Positions 52,260 through 62,508 of a stretch of 64,000 bases of DNA are shown one piece after another. The notes under the pieces were generated by a model. The model searched no databases. It worked only from the letters and a program-made list of their open reading frames with translations, and was not told the origin of the DNA. How positions within the stretch are numbered: position 1 is the first letter of the stretch; the number at the start of each line of letters is the position of its first letter. A program made the position numbers and the translations under genes. The stretch covers positions 62,001 to 126,000 of the forward strand of contig NZ_JALJZZ010000003.1 in the NCBI RefSeq assembly GCF_024171565.1. The letters run 5' to 3'. The stretch is from Okibacterium sp. HSC-33S16 (GTDB taxonomy: Bacteria; Actinomycetota; Actinomycetes; Actinomycetales; Microbacteriaceae).

Positions 52260-55200
52260 ATGTTTCCCCGAGTAACTGCGATCCTTGTCGTGCACGATGG
52301 CACCGGCCCCAACGGCTCAAGCCACCTGCAGGACACCCTGAACGCCCTGGCCTCCCAGACGCGACGCCCCGATGCCATCATCGCCGTGGCGTGCGCGTCT
52401 CCGGCGTCCGCGAAGCACGCGCTTGAGGCAGCAGGCGTGGACCGGATCGTTGAGGCGGGGGACCGGCTCAACTTCAGTGCAGCACTCGCAGAAGGTGTTC
52501 GCATCATTCCTCAGTCGGGCGGGCCCGATGAATTCCTCTGGTTACTCGCCCAGGACAGCACGCCGGCACCGGATGCGCTCGAACGCCTCGTGGGCGCACT
52601 CGAGGTTGCTCCCTCCGTCGCTGCTGCCGGACCCAAGGTCATGGACGCCAGGGATGGCGTCACCATTGTGTCCCTCGGCCAGGCCCTCACGCCACTCGGC
52701 GCAACCGTCGAGCTCGTCGGTGAAGAGCTCGACCAGGGCCAGCACGACGCCGAGTCCGACGTTCTCGGGGTTGCACCCCAGGGCATGCTTGTGCGTCACG
52801 CTGTGTGGGAGCAAGTCGGCGGTTTCGATACCGCCTTCCGCTCGACCGACGACTCGCTCGACTTTTCTGTACGGGTCCGTTTGGCCGGGCACCGCGTCGT
52901 TGTCGTGCCGTCAGCGCTGGTATTCACGGCAGGCGACGGCATCGCCGGCCCGTCGCGCTCGCGGCGCGCGAGCGCCTACCGGAAGCGCGCGCGTCAGACC
53001 CGCGGTGCTCAGCTGTACCGTCGGCTCGTTTACGCACGGACCGCCCTGGTGTTGCTGCACTGGCTGACCCTCGTTCCGCTCGCGATCGCGCGAATGGTCT
53101 GGCGGGTAGCGACGAAGAACCCCGGTCTTGTCGGTGGCGAGTTCGCTGTGGCTTTCCAGGTGGCGTTCAGCCCGATCCGGATTGCGCACGCTCGCAAGAA
53201 CCTCCGCACTGCCAGGGAAGCGAACTGGTCGTCGATCTCACCGTTGCGGATTCCGTTCGCCGAGGTGCGCCGTCGTCGCCTGCTCCGCCGTGAGGCCGGA
53301 GCCCCGGTGTACACGGTTGAACGCAGTGATCTTCGCTTCTTCACCGGTGGCGGTGGCTGGGTTGTGATCGCATCTGCCCTCGTCAGCGTCGGCCTCTTCT
53401 TCACCCTGCTGGCGGCATCCGCTGTGGAAGGTGGCGGGATGCTGCCGCTATCCGCATCCGTCGCTGACCTCTGGCAGAACATCGGATTCGGCTGGCGGGA
53501 CATCAGCATCGGATTCACCGGCGCGGCGGACCCGTTCTCCGTAGTGATGGCGCTGCTCGGTACTGTGACGTTCTGGCAGCCTTCCTACTCACTCGTGCTC
53601 CTCACCCTGCTGGCGCTTCCGCTGGCGACCCTCGGCGGCTGGTTCGCGGCAACCCGACTGACCGAATCGAGTGGCTACCGCATCGTCGGTGCGGTGTTGT
53701 GGACCGTGGCGCCACCGTTCGTGACCGCGCTGGTCGACGGCCGACCGGCCGCAATCCTCGTGCACCTGCTGTTGCCGTGGCTGTTTTACGCGGGCTCCGT
53801 CGCGACACGATCGTGGGCGGCCTCAGCCGTTGCGTCGATGCTCCTCGCGCTCACAGTGGCATCGGCGCCGTCACTCGGCCCGGCGTTCCTTGTTGTTTGG
53901 GTGCTCGCACTCGTAATGGCCGGCCGGCACATCGCCCGCGTGGTCTGGCTCATCATTCCCACCGCCGCGCTCTTCGCCCCACTGATCTGGCAGCAGGGGA
54001 TCGTGCGCGGACACTGGCTGCAGCTGCTCGCCGACCCGGGGGCCGTCGTGTCGGCGGCGCCGACCACCGGTTGGCAACTCGCCCTCGGGCTTCCGGGTGG
54101 CAATCCGGCCTGGGACTCAATCACCAGCACGCTGGGTATTACCGGTCTGCCTGCCCACCTCGTGGTGCCTGTGCTCCTCGCTCCCATCGCTGTGCTGGCA
54201 CTTCTCGCGCTCTTCCTGCCGGGCAGCGCCCGCGCCGCCGTTCTGCTCTTTGTTGGGCTGCTCGGCCTCGCCACCGCGCTGGGCTCGACGGTGCTGGCGA
54301 TCTCGCTGACCGGCTCAACCGTTGTCACGGTGTGGGCGGGCTCCAGCCTCAGCCTCTACTGGCTCGGCCTCGTCGGCGCCGCAGTTGTCGCCTGCGACAG
54401 CATGCGCCGCACCGCCGCCGTACCGGCACTCGTCGTCTCCCTGCTGGCCGTCGTTGTGGCCGTACCGATGGCGGCTGCCCTTCCGCTGGGCCACGGCTCC
54501 ATCGTGGCGAGCGACGGCCGTACCCTCCCGGCCTACGTCGCGGCGGCAGCGACCGCCAACCCGGCACTGGCCACGCTCATCGTCACCCCACAGCCCGATG
54601 GTGGCGTGGCCGCACGCGTCGTCCGCGGCGTCGGCGACACGCTCGACAACCAATCGACCATCCTCACCACGGCCCAAAACATCACGAGCAACGACGAGCA
54701 GGTCACACTGCTCGCCGGGAACCTCGTCTCCCAGGGCGGCTTCGATCCCGCACCGGCGCTCAGCGAACTCGGTGTGCAGTACGTGCTGCTTTCTCCCGCC
54801 GTCGTCGAGCCGGGAACCCAACAGAGTCCTGAAGCGACGACCACCTCCAGCCGCGCCTCTGCCGCGCTCGACAGTAGCCCGGTCCTCGCCCACATTGGCC
54901 CCACCGATCGCGGAACCCTGTGGAGATTCGATGGTGAAACGGATGCCACGGCCGCGAACGGTCCCGCCTCGCCTCTCTCGACGCCGGTGTTGATCGGCTG
55001 GGCGATCATCTTCGGATTTGCCCTGTTGCTCTCCGTGCCAACCGCAGCGTCGCGCCGTGCGGCTGAAGAGTCGCCACGCACCCTCGGCCGACGCGACGCC
55101 TATGCTCCCCGGCTGACCCGGGCCGAGCGCGCCGAGCGCAAGGCGGACGCCGAGGCGGAGGCTAGCCTCGCAGCCGGTATCGCTCGTGACGCCGAGATCG

Positions 55201-55409
55201 AAGAACGACACGAGGCCGTCGCCGCAACGCCGGGCGCGCCGTCGCCGGGCATCCAGTCCCCGGAGTGGACCGCCGACGCTGCGGATGAACCCGTGAGCGT
55301 GACCGACGCCAGCCCCGTGGCATCCGCCGCCGACGTTCCCACCGGAAGCAACCCGATCGTCGGCCGCACCGCGCCGACGACCGAAAGCGAGTACAGCAAT
55401 GGCCGATAA
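52260..55409 (+). CDS. Large GT2 glycosyltransferase with multi-pass membrane region
   Basis: Protein of 1049 residues. A GT2 domain at about 1-235 (AILVVHDGTGPNG, LWLLAQDSTPAPDALERL, GGFDTAFRSTDDSLDFSVR) is followed by a helix pair near 260, then about twelve helices from 365 to 760, an outside domain near 765-905, a last helix near 912-930 and a charged cytoplasmic tail of 120 residues. This actinobacterial protein type is always near whiB/DUF5719 and probably transfers a sugar to a cell-wall glycan, but its product is not known. In the metal site the usual DXD is QDST. It overlaps the DUF5719 gene by 11 nt. Confidence 0.85.
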   Translation: MFPRVTAILVVHDGTGPNGSSHLQDTLNALASQTRRPDAIIAVACASPASAKHALEAAGVDRIVEAGDRLNFSAALAEGVRIIPQSGGPDEFLWLLAQDSTPAPDALERLVGALEVAPSVAAAGPKVMDARDGVTIVSLGQALTPLGATVELVGEELDQGQHDAESDVLGVAPQGMLVRHAVWEQVGGFDTAFRSTDDSLDFSVRVRLAGHRVVVVPSALVFTAGDGIAGPSRSRRASAYRKRARQTRGAQLYRRLVYARTALVLLHWLTLVPLAIARMVWRVATKNPGLVGGEFAVAFQVAFSPIRIAHARKNLRTAREANWSSISPLRIPFAEVRRRRLLRREAGAPVYTVERSDLRFFTGGGGWVVIASALVSVGLFFTLLAASAVEGGGMLPLSASVADLWQNIGFGWRDISIGFTGAADPFSVVMALLGTVTFWQPSYSLVLLTLLALPLATLGGWFAATRLTESSGYRIVGAVLWTVAPPFVTALVDGRPAAILVHLLLPWLFYAGSVATRSWAASAVASMLLALTVASAPSLGPAFLVVWVLALVMAGRHIARVVWLIIPTAALFAPLIWQQGIVRGHWLQLLADPGAVVSAAPTTGWQLALGLPGGNPAWDSITSTLGITGLPAHLVVPVLLAPIAVLALLALFLPGSARAAVLLFVGLLGLATALGSTVLAISLTGSTVVTVWAGSSLSLYWLGLVGAAVVACDSMRRTAAVPALVVSLLAVVVAVPMAAALPLGHGSIVASDGRTLPAYVAAAATANPALATLIVTPQPDGGVAARVVRGVGDTLDNQSTILTTAQNITSNDEQVTLLAGNLVSQGGFDPAPALSELGVQYVLLSPAVVEPGTQQSPEATTTSSRASAALDSSPVLAHIGPTDRGTLWRFDGETDATAANGPASPLSTPVLIGWAIIFGFALLLSVPTAASRRAAEESPRTLGRRDAYAPRLTRAERAERKADAEAEASLAAGIARDAEIEERHEAVAATPGAPSPGIQSPEWTADAADEPVSVTDASPVASAADVPTGSNPIVGRTAPTTESEYSNGR

Positions 55410-56817
55410 ACGACGCGTCGCCCGCACGAGCGGCCGGATGATCGCCGGAATTCTCGGCGTGGCGCTCGCGGGCGCCTCCGTTTTCGCCGTCGGAACCTTC
55501 GACCTTCCCCGCGTCACCGCGGCGGTGCCCAGCGCCGTAATCACGCCGACCGCCGCCGATCAGGCGCGCGTCTGCGCGGGTCCGCTCACTCAGCTGGCGG
55601 GTGACGGATCATCGAACGCGTCGTCATTCGTCGCCCCCGAGCTCACCGTCGGCTCCGAGTCCGAGCCGACCCAGACGCCGCTCTCCGCCCCCAACGACCT
55701 CGCTGGGAGCGCCTTCGGCTCGCCGCTCGTCGTCAGCGAGCCCACGGCGAACGGCGCAACAACAGCGGCCCTTCTCGCCGCTGCGCAGTCGCAGTCCGCA
55801 GCTATCGATGACCTTCGCGGTTTCGCGGCCAGCCCGTGCATCGAAGCCAGTTCGGAGAGCTGGCTCGTCGGAGGATCCACCGACGTTGGTCGCACGAGCG
55901 TACTGGCGGTGACGAACCCGACCCGATCAGATGCCATCGTCGATATTGAAATCTTCGGGGAGGGCGGCGCCGTTGACGCGCCAGGCTCCCAGGGGGTGAT
56001 CGTGAAGGCCGGCGAACAGAAACTGCTGTCGCTTGCCGCCTTCGCGCCGAACCTCATCACTCCAATCGTGCACATCACGAGCCGTGGCGGACAGGTGGCC
56101 GCCGGCATCCAGCACAGCGTCATTCGCGGCCTCACCCCACACGGGGTCGAGTACGTCACCCCGACGTCGCCGGCCGCGAACGACCAGACCCTCGCCGGCC
56201 TCGTCATTGCGCCGAACGCGCCCGCCGTCTCCGATGAGGACTATGACGACAACAGCCCGGTTCTTCGGATGATGGCGCCAGGCACCGAGATCGCACAGGT
56301 GTCCGTGACCTTCACACCGGAGGGCGGAGGGGCCGCGCCCGAACCGCTGGCCTACCAGCTCGAGGCGGGAATGGCCACCGAGATCAGCCTGCGCACGCTT
56401 CCAGCAGGGAGCTACACGGTCGAGGTATCCGCAGACCAGCCGATCGTCGTCGGCGCCCGTACCTCGATTGCCGTCGGCGACGCCAGCGACCTGGCCTGGT
56501 TCCAGAGCTCGACCGCGCTGCCCGACGACGTGATGATCGCGGTTCCGGCCGGCGACACCCCGGTGCTGCACCTCGCCAACCCAGGGAGCCGTGCACTCAC
56601 CGTGAGGCTGGACGCCTCGACCGGCGACCCGCTCACCGCAGAAGTGCCCGCCCGGTCAACGGTCGCCGTTCCGGTGAGCGGGGGAGTGTCGTACTCGACC
56701 TCAGGCGTCGAAGGCGCGATCGCACAACTGAGCATCGTCACTCCGGCCGGCATGGCCGCATTTGCCGTGCAGCCCGCGAACCCGTCGGCGACGCCGGTGA
56801 CTGTCTACCCGCGGTAG
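55399..56817 (+). CDS. DUF5719 family exported protein
   Basis: Protein of 472 residues with one N-terminal signal-anchor helix (about 15-37) and a large outside part of repeated beta-sandwich character: ESWLVGGSTDVGRTSVLAVTNPTRSDAIVDIEIFGEGG, VPAGDTPVLHLANPGSRALTVRLD and similar stretches. DUF5719 proteins are always coupled to the preceding GT2 gene, with which the frame overlaps by 11 nt, suggesting a common complex at the outer membrane face. No catalytic motif is seen. Confidence 0.82.
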   Translation: MADKRRVARTSGRMIAGILGVALAGASVFAVGTFDLPRVTAAVPSAVITPTAADQARVCAGPLTQLAGDGSSNASSFVAPELTVGSESEPTQTPLSAPNDLAGSAFGSPLVVSEPTANGATTAALLAAAQSQSAAIDDLRGFAASPCIEASSESWLVGGSTDVGRTSVLAVTNPTRSDAIVDIEIFGEGGAVDAPGSQGVIVKAGEQKLLSLAAFAPNLITPIVHITSRGGQVAAGIQHSVIRGLTPHGVEYVTPTSPAANDQTLAGLVIAPNAPAVSDEDYDDNSPVLRMMAPGTEIAQVSVTFTPEGGGAAPEPLAYQLEAGMATEISLRTLPAGSYTVEVSADQPIVVGARTSIAVGDASDLAWFQSSTALPDDVMIAVPAGDTPVLHLANPGSRALTVRLDASTGDPLTAEVPARSTVAVPVSGGVSYSTSGVEGAIAQLSIVTPAGMAAFAVQPANPSATPVTVYPR

Positions 56818-56831
56818 CGGAGGCCCGCAGG

Positions 56832-57272
56832 TTAGAAATTGAACCGGTCAGGGCCGAGATCCCACGGGTCTTTGCCGATGAGTTCGGCGGTCGCCCGGAA
56901 GACGCAGCTCTCGATCATCATCCGCTGGTGCAACTCGTCGTCTCGGTGAAGCTTGCTGAGCCGTTGGATGGGCAGCCGGTAGATGACCACACGGCGCTCG
57001 GTTGAACTTGTCCACCAGCGCGCAACGCCCTCGCCGTTCTGCTCCCCAACGGGCATGTTGCCCACTTCGAATCGGACGTTCCTGAGCTCATCCGGCCAGG
57101 TGGCGCGCAGGAAATCGGCTGCGGCCGCAACGGTCATATCGAACGTGTCGATGCGGTTCTTGAGCGGGGGCAGGTGGGGCCCCGTCGCGGCACTGCGCTG
57201 CGACCGGCCGTGCCGGTCGTGCCGAACCGCTCGCCGCACATAGGTGCTGCTTCTCGTTCCGCGTCGTGCCAT
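56832..57272 (-). CDS. Metallopeptidase-like protein (Rv3259-type), zinc motif lost
   Basis: Protein of 146 residues corresponding to M. tuberculosis Rv3259, placed between whiB2 and the DUF3499 gene. It has PHLPPLKNRIDTFDMTVAAAADFL, then a strand region with ERRVVIYRLPIQRLSKLHRDDELHQRM, and MIESCVFRATAELIGKDPWDLGP where family members have a HExxH-like helix. Here that helix reads IESCVFRAT, so the zinc-binding histidines are missing and peptidase activity is unlikely. It is divergent from the DUF3499 gene. Confidence 0.8.
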   Translation of the reverse strand: MARRGTRSSTYVRRAVRHDRHGRSQRSAATGPHLPPLKNRIDTFDMTVAAAADFLRATWPDELRNVRFEVGNMPVGEQNGEGVARWWTSSTERRVVIYRLPIQRLSKLHRDDELHQRMMIESCVFRATAELIGKDPWDLGPDRFNF

Positions 57273-57345
57273 GAGGCCATCCTATTCGCCGATTCGGGTG
57301 GCGAGGCGTCTGGCCGAAACACCGGTCGGTTGTATCGTGAGAGGA

Positions 57346-57552
57346 ATGTTGGACAGGCCATGTACGAAAGTCGGATGCTCGCGCGAAGCGGTCTCGACGC
57401 TCACCTATGACTATGCGGATTCGATGGCTGTCCTCGGGCCGCTCGGACTGACCAAGGAGCCCCACACCTACGACCTCTGCGCCATTCACGCCGAACGCCT
57501 GAGCGTTCCGCAGGGCTGGCAGGTTATCCGGCACCAGGTGCTCAACACGTAA
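57346..57552 (+). CDS. DUF3499 family protein (zinc-ribbon-like)
   Basis: Protein of 68 residues matching the DUF3499 pattern: [29 protein letters not shown], then [22 protein letters not shown]. The cysteines of CTKVGC and the CAIH pair probably bind zinc. Function is unknown; in mycobacteria the homologue Rv3258c sits beside manB. The start is uncertain: ATG 57346 directly follows AGAGGA, and GTG 57337 or TTG 57349 are possible. The phosphomannomutase gene that usually follows is not here; ahcY comes instead. Confidence 0.85.
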   Translation: MLDRPCTKVGCSREAVSTLTYDYADSMAVLGPLGLTKEPHTYDLCAIHAERLSVPQGWQVIRHQVLNT

Positions 57553-57604
57553 GAGCCGGTGCTCTCACCGGAATTGCCCAACCGCGGTCTGCGAGAATAG
57601 GGGA

Positions 57605-59095
<1,491 letters not shown>

Positions 59096-59318
59096 GAGTC
59101 GCGCTTTCGACGGCGTCGTTCGGCTTCGGCCGGGCGGCGCCGTTTCGCGTGGGAGCACCGCTGCCCATTCCTGACTTTTATGCCCAGCGGATGCCAGTGG
59201 CCCTTTTCGCGCTCCCACCGAGCGGAGTACGGTGAAGACCCTGCCACCACGACGATGATTGTCGGTGTTGGCGACGTGGCGCGATCCATTCTTCGCACGC
59301 CGTTCGGAGGAGCTTCGG

Positions 59319-60437
59319 ATGAATGCAGACGACCCTCGTGGTCCGATCGTCCGGCTGCCGACGGCCGTTGCTGCGTTCCTGGGCTGGACGCTGGCGGGAC
59401 CGGTGAACACACCAACGGTGCTGACCAGCTGGACGGAGTTCGCCACGGCGTTCGGGCCGGTCGAGGCGAACTCGAACCTCGCGGCAGCCGTGCAGGGATA
59501 CTTTCTTAATGGCGGCACCCGGTGCCACGTGGTGCGTGTCGATGACTCAGCGCCGGCGGCCGCGATGGTTGAGGCGCGATACGACGCCGCGCTGGGCAGC
59601 CTCGACGATGTCGACGATGTCACGATCCTGTGCCTTCCCGACCTCGTGCTGGCCGACGGCGAGTTCGAGGCCATCATCGCCGTGCAACACAGGGCACTCG
59701 CGTTCGCCGAAGCGCGGGGCAATTGCATGGTCGTGCTCGATCCGCCATCCGGCCTCTCCGTTGCCGGGATGTCCGAGTGGCGCACCCGCACTGCTTTCGA
59801 CTCCAGCCACGCGGTGGTGTACTACCCCTGGATCAACGTAGCCGATCCAGCCTCTGGTCAGCCGCGACTGGTCCCACCGTCGGGGCATGTGGCCGGGTTG
59901 TGGGCACGAGTCGATGCCGAACGTGGGGTGAACATTGCGCCGACCGGTGTGCTCCATGGGGCCCTCGCGCTCGCCGGACGGCTGACGTCGCGCGACCACG
60001 ACACCCTCCGAGACCTCGACGTGAACGCCATCCGCTCCTTTGCCGCTCGCGGCATCCAGGTGTGGGGCTCCAGCACGCTCTCGACGAACCCGGAGTGGCA
60101 CTACGTCAGCGTGCGCCGCCTGGTCAGTTTCCTCGAGGCGTCTATTCTGCGTGGCGCGAGCTATGCCCACACCGAGCCGACAGGTCCTGCGCTCTGGGCT
60201 GGGATCCGCGAAGATGTGAACAACTTCCTCCTCGCGGAGTGGCGCAACGGTGCCCTTGTCGGAAGTACGCCCCGCGCGGCCTTCTTCGTCCGATGCGACG
60301 AAAGCACCCATCCGCCCCTCGTGCTGGCCGCCGGTGATGTCATCTGCCAGGTGCGGGTCGCCCCGCTGCGGCCTGCCGAGTTCGTCGTCTTCGCCGTCTC
60401 GTGGTCGCCGGACGGAACGAGCAGAATCATCGAGTGA
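59319..60437 (+). CDS. Orphan contractile tail/injection-system sheath protein
   Basis: Protein of 372 residues of the phage tail sheath family. The middle VVYYPWINVADPASGQPRLVPPSGHVAGLWARVDAERGVNIAPTG and the C-terminal LWAGIREDVNNFLLAEWRNGALVGSTPRAAFFVRCDEST with ICQVRVAPLRPAEFVVF match the sheath core of contractile injection systems closely. The N-terminus starts RGPIVRLPTAVAAFLGWTLAGPVNTP and lacks the YPGVYVEE arm that links neighbouring subunits; none of the three frames upstream encodes it. GGAGG is 8 nt before the ATG, and a 9-bp hairpin follows the stop. No tube, baseplate, spike or ATPase gene is in the window, so assembly of a full tail from here is not possible. Confidence 0.88.
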   Translation: MNADDPRGPIVRLPTAVAAFLGWTLAGPVNTPTVLTSWTEFATAFGPVEANSNLAAAVQGYFLNGGTRCHVVRVDDSAPAAAMVEARYDAALGSLDDVDDVTILCLPDLVLADGEFEAIIAVQHRALAFAEARGNCMVVLDPPSGLSVAGMSEWRTRTAFDSSHAVVYYPWINVADPASGQPRLVPPSGHVAGLWARVDAERGVNIAPTGVLHGALALAGRLTSRDHDTLRDLDVNAIRSFAARGIQVWGSSTLSTNPEWHYVSVRRLVSFLEASILRGASYAHTEPTGPALWAGIREDVNNFLLAEWRNGALVGSTPRAAFFVRCDESTHPPLVLAAGDVICQVRVAPLRPAEFVVFAVSWSPDGTSRIIE

Positions 60438-60443
60438 GCGGAA

Positions 60444-60469
60444 CCACCGCGCACCGCGGCGCGCGGTGG
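60444..60469 (+). terminator. Hairpin after the sheath gene
   Basis: CCACCGCGC and GCGCGGTGG form a 9-bp stem with an 8-nt loop, 6 nt after the stop codon, without a U-tract. Confidence 0.5.
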
Positions 60470-60479
60470 GCGTTGCCGC

Positions 60480-60540
60480 CGTTTGTGGCCGAGCAACCCG
60501 GGCGTGCCGCCGCTTGTGACCGAGGAACCCGGGTTGGCGT
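60480..60540. repeat. Two further units of the 31-bp repeat family
   Basis: Cores GAGCA at 60491 and GAGGA at 60522 lie 31 bp apart, each in TGGCCGAGCAACCCGGG or TGACCGAGGAACCCGGG, followed by GTGCCGCCG. This matches the unit layout and period of the array at 50190-50610 and again follows directly on a hairpin. Confidence 0.65.
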
Positions 60541-60574
60541 GCCGCCGTGCCGCCGTGCCCGCGCCGCCCCCGCT

Positions 60575-61426
60575 CTACCGCTCCGGAAAGTTGTGCGGCC
60601 GCCCGGTCAGCACCGGCTCAAGCGCCGCGAGCCGCTTTTGCTCCAGCACGTGCGCCGCATATTCCCGATCCCGCCGCACCGCAGAGACCGCGTAAAGAAA
60701 CAGTTCCGGGTCCACATTCGGAACCGGAGACACGAAAACGGATGCCTCGGCGGCCAGATCGCGCGCCAGCCGCGCGCGCGTCGGCGGGGTCAGTTTCGGT
60801 GCCTGCGCGAGAAATTGGGCGATCCTGCGGGTCAGGCGATCAGGCATCCGTCCCACATCAGCAACGATTGCCCAGGGCTGGAGCATCGGGGGAACGCCGA
60901 ATACCGACGGCTCGGCGCGTGGAACGCGCTCCTGCTGGGCATAGGTGCCCGCGAGGAGGTCGCCGAGTCGTTTCGCACGGGTGGAGAGCAGGCCGGTGAG
61001 GGCAGCGACGCCGCCGAGTGTCATGTAGATCTCGAAGAACCCGACAAGGGCACGGATGAAAGCGTGCCGGAACCCGGTCGCTCCACCATCGTCGCGAACG
61101 ATGCGGGCGCCGATGGCCAGCTTGCCGAGCGAACGGCCGCGTCCGATGGTTTCCACAGCGGTGGGCAACACCACCGTGCTGAACGCGATGATCGCCGTGG
61201 AGAATGCCGTTGTGGCGGAGGAATCGATGACGCCCTGCGAGGCGAGGACGACGAGGAGCCAGAGCAGTCCGGCCGCCACGAGAACCGACACCAGGAAGTC
61301 GATGATGGCGCCGGCGGCCCGGAGAATGAAGCTCGATGACTGGACGTCGAGTGCGACGGCTTCGCCGGTGATCAGTTGCGAAGAATCGAGGCTCTCCGAC
61401 ATGTGCACGCCGGGGGAGTCAGTCAT
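60575..61426 (-). CDS. RDD family membrane protein
   Basis: Protein of 283 residues. The RDD domain covers about 30-165 with SFILRAAGAIIDFLVSVLVAAGLLW, GRGRSLGKLAIGARIVRDDGG and RAKRLGDLLAGTYAQQ, carrying the arginine-aspartate pairs in the helices; the remaining 115 residues are a soluble C-terminal extension with no known domain. RDD proteins may be transporters or membrane helpers. It is divergent from the SpoIIM-like gene across only 17 bp, a pairing common in actinobacteria, usually with MoxR/DUF58 genes, which are not here. The start has TAGATA 6 nt upstream and no ribosome site, so it is probably leaderless. Confidence 0.85.
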   Translation of the reverse strand: MTDSPGVHMSESLDSSQLITGEAVALDVQSSSFILRAAGAIIDFLVSVLVAAGLLWLLVVLASQGVIDSSATTAFSTAIIAFSTVVLPTAVETIGRGRSLGKLAIGARIVRDDGGATGFRHAFIRALVGFFEIYMTLGGVAALTGLLSTRAKRLGDLLAGTYAQQERVPRAEPSVFGVPPMLQPWAIVADVGRMPDRLTRRIAQFLAQAPKLTPPTRARLARDLAAEASVFVSPVPNVDPELFLYAVSAVRRDREYAAHVLEQKRLAALEPVLTGRPHNFPER

Positions 61427-61429
61427 GAA

Positions 61430-61438
61430 TAGTATCTA
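61430..61438. promoter_or_regulatory. Overlapping -10 boxes for two divergent leaderless genes
   Basis: TAGTATCTA reads TAGTAT on the plus strand (8 nt before the ATG at 61444) and TAGATA on the minus strand (6 nt before the ATG at 61426). The same 9 bp can serve both genes. Confidence 0.5.
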
Positions 61439-61443
61439 AGCAG

Positions 61444-62439
61444 ATGGATCTCGACGCCTACAGTGCCGCGCACCGTAATGAATGGGACCGCCTCGATGCG
61501 CTCGCGTCGAAGCGGTCATTGTCGGGCGCGGAAGCCGACGAGCTGATTGACCGGTATCAGGCCGGGGCGACCCAGCTTTCGGCGATCAAGACCACCGCTG
61601 GCTCAACCCGGCAGGGTGATCGGCTGAGCGTCACCCTCTCCAAGGCTCGGCTGCGGTTCACCTCGGCGAGCACAAACGTGCTGAGCCAGCTGCCCCGGTT
61701 CTTTGTGTTGCAGCTGCCTGCGGCGTTGTATCGGTTGCGCTGGTTGACCCTTGCGGTTGCGCTCGTGACGGTCGGCGTCGCGGCAATGTGGGCGGCGTGG
61801 GTGCTCAACGATCCGCAGGTGCTCGCGAACCTCGGCAGTTCGGAAGAGCTTCGCCAGGTGGCCGAGGAAGACTTCGCCAACTACTACTCCGAGAATCCGG
61901 CGGCGTCGTTCGCCGGCCAGGTCTGGACCAACAATGCGTGGATTGCCGCCCAGTGCATCGCCTTCGGGATCACCGGGGTCTGGGTGCCCTATGTCGTGCT
62001 GCAGAACGCGCAGAACCTCGGGCTCAACGCCGCTGTGCTGTTCAGCTTCGGAGAGGGCGACACCTTCTTCCTCTACATTGCGCCTCACGGCATGCTCGAG
62101 CTCACGGCGATTTTCGTGGCCGCGGCCGGCGGGTTGCGCATCTTCTGGGCGTGGGTGGCGCCGGGCAAGCGCACCCGTGGGCAGGCACTCGCCGAGGACG
62201 GGCGGGCACTTTTCACCGTGGCGATCGGGCTGGTATTTGTCCTCCTCGTATCGGGCATTCTCGAGGGCTTTGTCACTCCGCAGCCCTGGCCATGGCCCGT
62301 GAAGATCGGGCTCGGTGCTGCGGCGCTCGGCGTTTTCCTCTTCTACATGCTGTTTGTTGGACGCCGTGCGTACCGAGCCGGGGAAACCGGCGATCTGGCA
62401 GCCTTCGAAGCGGGCGCGCGCCGCATCTACGCGCAGTAA
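61444..62439 (+). CDS. Stage II sporulation protein M-like (SpoIIM/DUF95) membrane protein
   Basis: Protein of 331 residues with an N-terminal soluble part of about 95 residues and six or so membrane helices. AHRNEWDRLDALASKRSLSGAEADELIDRYQAGATQLS begins it, NNAWIAAQCIAFGITGVW and YIAPHGMLELTAIFVAAAGGLRIFWAW near 205-235 are the family blocks. Actinobacteria that do not sporulate carry such a gene next to RDD genes; its role in them is unknown. Leaderless start is likely. Confidence 0.88.
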   Translation: MDLDAYSAAHRNEWDRLDALASKRSLSGAEADELIDRYQAGATQLSAIKTTAGSTRQGDRLSVTLSKARLRFTSASTNVLSQLPRFFVLQLPAALYRLRWLTLAVALVTVGVAAMWAAWVLNDPQVLANLGSSEELRQVAEEDFANYYSENPAASFAGQVWTNNAWIAAQCIAFGITGVWVPYVVLQNAQNLGLNAAVLFSFGEGDTFFLYIAPHGMLELTAIFVAAAGGLRIFWAWVAPGKRTRGQALAEDGRALFTVAIGLVFVLLVSGILEGFVTPQPWPWPVKIGLGAAALGVFLFYMLFVGRRAYRAGETGDLAAFEAGARRIYAQ

Positions 62440-62492
62440 GGCGCGTCGATGCGTGCGTGGGGGCATCCGCTCGCTCAAAGCTGACGTTCGTG

Positions 62493-62508
62493 TGCCTTCG
62501 CGAAGGCA
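62493..62508 (+). terminator. Palindrome after the SpoIIM-like gene
   Basis: TGCCTTCGCGAAGGCA is a perfect 16-bp palindrome that can fold into a 6-bp stem with a CGCG loop, 53 nt after the stop. No U-tract follows. Confidence 0.35.

Noticed and set aside
59096-59318. Missing N-terminal arm of the sheath protein in another frame
   Set aside because: I read all three frames before the start and found no YPGVY-like segment, so a simple frameshift does not explain the short N-terminus.
59100-60437. Prophage
   Set aside because: Only the sheath gene is phage-like; there is no integrase, capsid, portal, terminase or lysis gene and no flanking attachment repeat.
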